DNA from: Clostridiales bacterium
Lineage (GTDB): Bacteria > Bacillota > Clostridia > Tissierellales > Sedimentibacteraceae
DNA length: 10,599 nt
Assembly (NCBI GenBank): GCA_003487955.1
Contig: DNNJ01000244.1
Span: 777-11,375 of the forward strand
Direction: 5' to 3'
Positions 7,547 to 10,599 of the stretch are shown piece after piece. The notes beneath the pieces are model-generated. The model did no database searches, was not told the DNA's origin, and saw only the letters and a list, made by a program, of their open reading frames with translations. Positions within the stretch are counted from its first letter, which is position 1. Each line of letters begins with the position of its first letter. The translations under genes and the position numbers were made by a program.

Positions 7547-7561
7547 GATATATTATTTTGA

Positions 7562-8077
7562 TTACTGGTTTAAAAGAAATTTTTTTAATTTCAATATATT
7601 TATTATTCTTTTTTTTGTTTCTTCATCCTTGCATTTAATAGTGTGTAGGTGTATGCCGTCTGTCAGTCTCAATAAAGGCTGAACTTTATTTTCTGCTAAT
7701 TTTTTCAAAAATAGCTCAACATCATATCTTGACTGAAGGTGCAGCTCACCGATGAGCTCACCGTAGATAGCATGCTCAACAATTACATCATGCACTATAC
7801 CGCCGTTATCAACAATTGCATACAGTTCATCCCCCATAGTCTTTTCATCGTGGCAGCATGCAACTGTAAATACACATTGGCTGTCTTCTTCTCGGTCTAA
7901 CACGTATCCCCTTGGTGTTGCTGATATTTTGAGACCGCCTGCACGCATGAGAGCAATATCTCCTACTATGACCTGGCGGCTTACAGAAAACTCTTTGGCG
8001 AAATAAGAAGCAGTTACAGGCTCTGTGTTATTATTTAATATTCCTTCGATTTGTACTCTTCTTTCTTCTGAAGTCAT
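7562..8077 (-). CDS. niaR: Niacin-responsive transcriptional repressor NiaR
   Basis: This 171-aa protein has an N-terminal winged helix-turn-helix (about 5-58, with SYFAKEFSVSRQVIVGDIALMR as the recognition region) and a C-terminal 3H domain (about 70-167). The 3H ligand residues are all visible: H76, E84 (eight residues later) and the HxH pair H143/H145. Their spacing matches the metal-binding set of the NiaR-type protein TM1602. The family represses NAD synthesis or niacin uptake genes when nicotinate is bound. The length is typical. The start has a strong AAGGAGG six bases or so upstream. niaX follows after its own promoter. No clear promoter is seen between the tRNA terminator and this gene, so readthrough from the tRNA unit is possible. 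Confidence 0.93.
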   Translation of the reverse strand: MTSEERRVQIEGILNNNTEPVTASYFAKEFSVSRQVIVGDIALMRAGGLKISATPRGYVLDREEDSQCVFTVACCHDEKTMGDELYAIVDNGGIVHDVIVEHAIYGELIGELHLQSRYDVELFLKKLAENKVQPLLRLTDGIHLHTIKCKDEETKKRIINILKLKKFLLNQ

Positions 8078-8100
8078 AGTTTCCCTCCTTCTTATGCGGG

Positions 8101-8132
8101 AAAAATGGATGCCGGCAAATATTTTGCCGGCA
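8101..8132 (-). terminator. Terminator after the proline tRNA
   Basis: An inverted repeat of GCCGGCAAA (8111-8119) and TTTGCCGGC (8123-8131), extended by one T-A pair to 10 bp, has a 3-nt loop. On the minus strand it is followed after four bases by TTTTT (8105-8101). It is stable, but the U-run is short and slightly displaced, so some readthrough into niaR, 24 bp beyond, is plausible. Confidence 0.7.
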
Positions 8133-8147
8133 CCTTGTTGTAATAAA

Positions 8148-8221
8148 TCGGAGTGAAAGGATTTGAACCTTCGGCCTCATGGTCCCGAACCATGCGCGAT
8201 ACCAAGCTTCGCTACACCCCG
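8148..8221 (-). tRNA. tRNA-Pro, anticodon CGG
   Basis: The minus strand folds as a full cloverleaf. The 7-bp acceptor stem is CGGGGTG with CACTCCG. The D stem is GCGA/TCGC, around AGCTTGG. The anticodon stem is CATGG/CCATG, enclosing TTCGGGA, which gives anticodon CGG. The T arm has the loop TTCAAAT. A C1-G72 pair and G37 after the anticodon are typical of bacterial proline tRNAs. The gene is 74 nt without an encoded CCA, so CCA must be added after transcription. It has its own promoter upstream and a hairpin terminator downstream. CGG reads the codon CCG only; AT-rich genomes often manage with the UGG isoacceptor alone. Confidence 0.95.
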
Positions 8222-8232
8222 ACAACATTAAC

Positions 8233-8261
8233 ATTATAAGCTTTATAAAAATTTTTGTCAA
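8233..8261 (-). promoter_or_regulatory. Consensus sigma-A promoter of the proline tRNA
   Basis: On the minus strand a perfect TTGACA (8256-8261) and a perfect TATAAT (8233-8238) are separated by 17 bp, with the tRNA beginning about 12 bases after the -10. This is what one expects of a strong stable-RNA promoter. Confidence 0.9.
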
Positions 8262-8334
8262 TGGAATTTTTCCCTATGTGTTCTGGATTCCAGCGATTTT
8301 GCTATTGTTCACTCATGGAATGATAAGGATTGAA

Positions 8335-8361
8335 ACATATTTTAACTTTTATCATATTATA
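8335..8361 (+). promoter_or_regulatory. Possible sigma-K-like promoter before the 158-aa gene
   Basis: AC (8335-8336), a 16-bp gap and CATATTATA (8353-8361) fit the late mother-cell sigma-K pattern AC-N16/17-CATANNNTA. No well-spaced sigma-A pair is obvious: TTGAAA (8330-8335) and TATAAT are 22 bp apart. The region is very AT-rich, so a chance match is quite possible. Confidence 0.3.
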
Positions 8362-8419
8362 ATAATAAATTATACCATTAAATTTGTATATTAAAAATTA
8401 CAACCTTTGGAGGTAAATA

Positions 8420-8896
8420 ATGTATGATAGATATAAACCTTTTTGGGCTAAAAATAAAATGATGAGTAATAGTTGCAGAGAGATTAACAGCATTGAACCA
8501 ATAGAAGTAGGATATTTAAAAATCAATGTCTTTCACAATGTTTTCGGAACTCCGATTGCTGATGCATTCGTAAGAGTATCAAAATTAACCATAAGCGGTT
8601 ATTATAGAGAAACAGGAACAGGTATTTTTTTAGATACAAAAACAACAGATGAAAATGGTTCGGTTCCAATTTTTGTGCTACCTGTTTTAACAAATGAAAA
8701 TGAAACTTATAATGTGTCAGTTCAAAATAGCGATTTCTGCCCTGCATATATATTTGATGTTCCCATTTATCTCGGTATAACAACCACGTATGATGTGTAT
8801 ATGCATCATTATTCTGCTGACGAAAGTGCTATGAATTATCATTTTATATTGCAGCCGAAAATTCCCGGACGTGAAACAACACCAGGACTTTTTTAG
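8420..8896 (+). CDS. Small Ig-like/carboxypeptidase-regulatory-like domain protein
   Basis: This 158-aa protein has no signal peptide or membrane segment and lies alone on the plus strand. After a polar leader (1-27) it reads as one beta-sandwich domain. [10 protein letters not shown] is followed by [10 protein letters not shown], then [16 protein letters not shown] (about 73-88), then YNVSV and [17 protein letters not shown]. The 'T.A.V.V', 'TDENG..P...LP', 'Y.V.V' and 'V.IY.GIT' pattern resembles the prealbumin-like domain that I associate with clostridial spore cortex-lytic and cell-wall proteins; this is recognition from memory. The start has GGAGG (8409-8413) six bases upstream. A possible sigma-K promoter fits a spore role but is weak evidence. 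The stop codon lies inside the last codons of the convergent selO gene. Confidence 0.8.
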   Translation: MYDRYKPFWAKNKMMSNSCREINSIEPIEVGYLKINVFHNVFGTPIADAFVRVSKLTISGYYRETGTGIFLDTKTTDENGSVPIFVLPVLTNENETYNVSVQNSDFCPAYIFDVPIYLGITTTYDVYMHHYSADESAMNYHFILQPKIPGRETTPGLF

Positions 8897-10347
8897 GTTC
8901 CGCAAAAAGTTTTGTATTCGCAAAATGAAGGCGGCGGAAGCTCTGCATATTCTTTTTGGTCAGCTGTATGAGCAAAAGGTTTATTTATAACGCTTATCAA
9001 ACGTTCCATAACACTTAAATCGCCTTTCTCATCGGCTACCCGTAAAACTTCCTCTACCCTGTGATTCCGAGGTATGACAGCTGGATTGGAATTTTTCATT
9101 AATTCAAATGATTCTTCCTTCGTTTGAGCTTGTCTTCGAAGACGTGACTGCCACTTATTGTGCCATTCTTTAAATCCTTCATACATTAATGTATCGCCGA
9201 AAGTTAATTTTATAAAAGTATTTGTATAGTCCTCATTATTCTTATGTATTAAATTAAGCAGCTCTTCAATTAGAGCTTCATCTTCTGCTTCCTCATTGAA
9301 AATTCCTAATTTAGAGCGCATACCGGAGCTCCAATGATTATGATACAATTCATAAAATTCAGTTACTGCTTCTTGGGCAAGCTTAATAGCCTGCTCATGA
9401 TTATCATTAATAAGCGGTACAAGGGTTTCTGCAAATCTTGATAGGTTCCAAACCGCTATTTCCGGCTGATTTTTATAAGCATAACGTTTATAGGTATCAA
9501 TTGAGCTGAAAACCGTATCAGGATTATAGGCATCCATGAAAGCACATGGACCATAATCGATTGTTTCACCGCTTAATGCCATGTTGTCTGTGTTCATCAC
9601 ACCGTGAATAAATCCCACAAGCTGCCATTTTGCAATCAATGCTGCCTGTCTTTTAACAACTTCTTTTAAAAGACTAAGGTATGGAGCTTCATCATTTTCA
9701 ATACCCTTGTAGTGTCTGTCAATGGTGTAATCCGCCAATTGTCTTACATTTTCTTCAGTTCCGAAATTAGCGGCGTATTCAAATGTTCCAACGCGAATGT
9801 GGCTGCTTGCCACGCGGGTTAAAATTGAACCTTTAAGTATTCTTTCTCTTAATACAGGCTCACCGGTTGTCACCACCGCTAAACTTCTGGTTGTAGGAAT
9901 GTTTAAAGCGTGCATTGCTTCGCTTACAATGTATTCGCGAAGCATGGGGCCAATTGCCGCTCTTCCGTCTCCTCCCCTCGAATAGGGAGTTTTGCCGGAG
10001 CCTTTTAGCTGAATATCATATATTTTTCCTTCCGGTGTAATTTGTTCACCTAAGAGCATCGCCCTTCCGTCTCCAAGCATTGTAAAGTAACCGAATTGAT
10101 GACCGGCATAGGCTTGCGCAATGGGTATGGAGCCTTTCGGCAAAGAATTTCCTGAAAGATAAGATATTCCTTCGTCACTTTTAAGTTCATTTATATCTAA
10201 ACCCAAATATTCCGCTAAATCATTATTTAAAACCACTAATTTTGGCGAGCTTACTTTACTTAAATTTATTTTGGAATAAAAAAAATCAGGTAATTCAGCA
10301 TAGCTGTTTTTTAAATTCCAGCTTGTTTTTGTTTTTATATTTGTCAT
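8893..10347 (-). CDS. selO: Protein adenylyltransferase SelO (YdiU family)
   Basis: This 484-aa pseudokinase-fold enzyme transfers AMP from ATP to protein hydroxyl groups. The signatures are all present: [11 protein letters not shown] (91-101), [18 protein letters not shown] (113-130), and [20 protein letters not shown]. Then come [12 protein letters not shown], with D254 and N255, and [10 protein letters not shown], with D264. K115, E138, D254, N255 and D264 align at a constant two-residue offset with the catalytic K113, E136, D252, N253 and D262 that I recall for Pseudomonas syringae SelO. The protein ends in FCGT, so the position near the C terminus that is selenocysteine in animal SelO is cysteine (482) here. 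The length is normal for bacteria. GGAG lies upstream of the ATG. The target proteins are unknown; in other bacteria SelO is linked to redox stress. Confidence 0.95.
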   Translation of the reverse strand: MTNIKTKTSWNLKNSYAELPDFFYSKINLSKVSSPKLVVLNNDLAEYLGLDINELKSDEGISYLSGNSLPKGSIPIAQAYAGHQFGYFTMLGDGRAMLLGEQITPEGKIYDIQLKGSGKTPYSRGGDGRAAIGPMLREYIVSEAMHALNIPTTRSLAVVTTGEPVLRERILKGSILTRVASSHIRVGTFEYAANFGTEENVRQLADYTIDRHYKGIENDEAPYLSLLKEVVKRQAALIAKWQLVGFIHGVMNTDNMALSGETIDYGPCAFMDAYNPDTVFSSIDTYKRYAYKNQPEIAVWNLSRFAETLVPLINDNHEQAIKLAQEAVTEFYELYHNHWSSGMRSKLGIFNEEAEDEALIEELLNLIHKNNEDYTNTFIKLTFGDTLMYEGFKEWHNKWQSRLRRQAQTKEESFELMKNSNPAVIPRNHRVEEVLRVADEKGDLSVMERLISVINKPFAHTADQKEYAELPPPSFCEYKTFCGT

Positions 10348-10357
10348 TTTATCTCCA

Positions 10358-10430
10358 ATATTTTTATTTGTATCTATTATTTACATGAAGCCTTATGTTT
10401 AAACTATATTTTTATTTGTAAATTTACAAA
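10358..10430. promoter_or_regulatory. Palindrome and direct repeat in the selO upstream region
   Basis: TTTGTAAATTTACAAA (10415-10430) is a perfect 16-bp palindrome. ATATTTTTATTTGTA occurs exactly twice, at 10358-10372 and 10406-10420, 48 bp apart, with the second copy running into the palindrome. A weak minus-strand TTGTAA-15-TATAGT lies over the palindrome, so it could be an operator on the selO promoter. No factor can be named, and the extreme AT content raises the odds of chance. Confidence 0.4.
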
Positions 10431-10462
10431 ATCTTAGGTTATTTTAATATTTTTCATTATAT

Positions 10463-10488
10463 AAAAAAATCTCATCTTTTATGAGATT
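10463..10488 (-). terminator. Intrinsic terminator of a minus-strand gene beyond the right edge
   Basis: On the minus strand an 8-bp stem, AATCTCAT with ATGAGATT (on plus, 10468-10475 and 10481-10488), has a 5-nt loop and is followed by a T-run (10463-10469). It would end a transcript entering from the right. No coding frame for that gene can be assigned inside the window. Confidence 0.75.
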
Positions 10489-10503
10489 ACGCAGTCTCAT
10501 TCA

Positions 10504-10537
10504 CCAATGTATTTGCTCCTTACGTCGCATACATTGG
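10504..10537. repeat. Inverted repeat in palindromic intergenic sequence
   Basis: CCAATGTAT (10504-10512) and ATACATTGG (10529-10537) form a perfect 9-bp inverted repeat with a 16-nt loop. A further pair, ATTTGC (10559-10564) and GCAAAT (10583-10588), follows. The segment 10489-10599 is more G+C-rich than nearby spacers and carries no gene I can support. Its style is that of a dispersed clostridial intergenic repeat. Confidence 0.5.
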
Positions 10538-10599
10538 GAAGCGCAGGTTCGTCCACGTATTTGCTTATTCGCTTTTGCTCATGCAAATCCGGAACTCAT

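Noticed and set aside
7209..7682. Plus-strand open frame of 157 codons
   Set aside because: It is antisense to niaX, crosses the niaX promoter and operators, and its sequence is the mirror of a membrane protein gene.
8031..8261. Minus-strand open frame of 76 codons
   Set aside because: It runs through the tRNA gene, its terminator and the niaR start; it has no ribosome site or recognisable protein.
8860..8893. Terminator at the end of the 158-aa gene (T-run at 8889-8894)
   Set aside because: Only a 3-bp stem (GTG/CAC) can be drawn before the T-run, which is too weak.
10489..10599. C-terminal end of a minus-strand gene at the right edge
   Set aside because: One frame stays open only for some ten codons before TAA and the sequence looks like palindromic intergenic repeat, so no partial gene can be supported.
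1..10599. CRISPR array or phage genes
   Set aside because: No regularly spaced repeats and no integrase, capsid or tail-like proteins are present.

Overview
The window is AT-rich (about a third G+C by eye), with strong AGGAGG-type ribosome binding sites and consensus sigma-A promoters. It carries a NiaR repressor and an ECF-type vitamin transporter component. Together these point to a low-GC Firmicute, most likely a member of the Clostridia; a species call is not possible from sequence reading alone. One plus-strand gene resembles a domain I associate with clostridial spore and cell-wall proteins, which fits a spore former.

Layout from left to right. Positions 1-127 are intergenic sequence rich in short inverted repeats. 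From 6732 down to 128 runs a compact six-gene minus-strand operon: two GNAT-fold acyltransferase-like proteins, a cobalamin-type radical SAM protein, a small class I methyltransferase, and two more cobalamin-type radical SAM proteins. All junctions overlap or are only 4 nt apart, and one clear promoter sits at 6759-6787. From 6786 to 6889 lies a duplicated terminator hairpin flanking a short repeat-like element. From 6887 to 8077 are niaX (niacin ECF S component) and niaR (niacin-responsive repressor), with an excellent promoter and tandem operator-like repeats before niaX. From 8101 to 8261 lie a proline tRNA (anticodon CGG), its promoter and its terminator. A single plus-strand gene at 8420-8896 encodes a 158-aa Ig-like protein of unknown role. 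A selO gene (protein AMPylase) follows at 8893-10347, converging on that gene with a 4-bp stop-codon overlap. Positions 10348-10599 hold a 16-bp palindrome, a 15-bp direct repeat, an intrinsic terminator belonging to a gene beyond the right edge, and more palindromic intergenic sequence.

How the genes work together. NiaR and NiaX form a classical niacin salvage control unit: NiaR with bound niacin should shut off niaX. The six-gene operon is the most interesting part. Three different B12-type radical SAM enzymes, a methyltransferase and two acyl/aminoacyltransferase-like proteins in one tightly coupled unit look like a dedicated biosynthetic or modification pathway. I cannot match the set to a known product, and no precursor peptide, carrier protein or transporter is encoded in it. 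SelO, the tRNA and the small plus-strand gene appear to be independent units.
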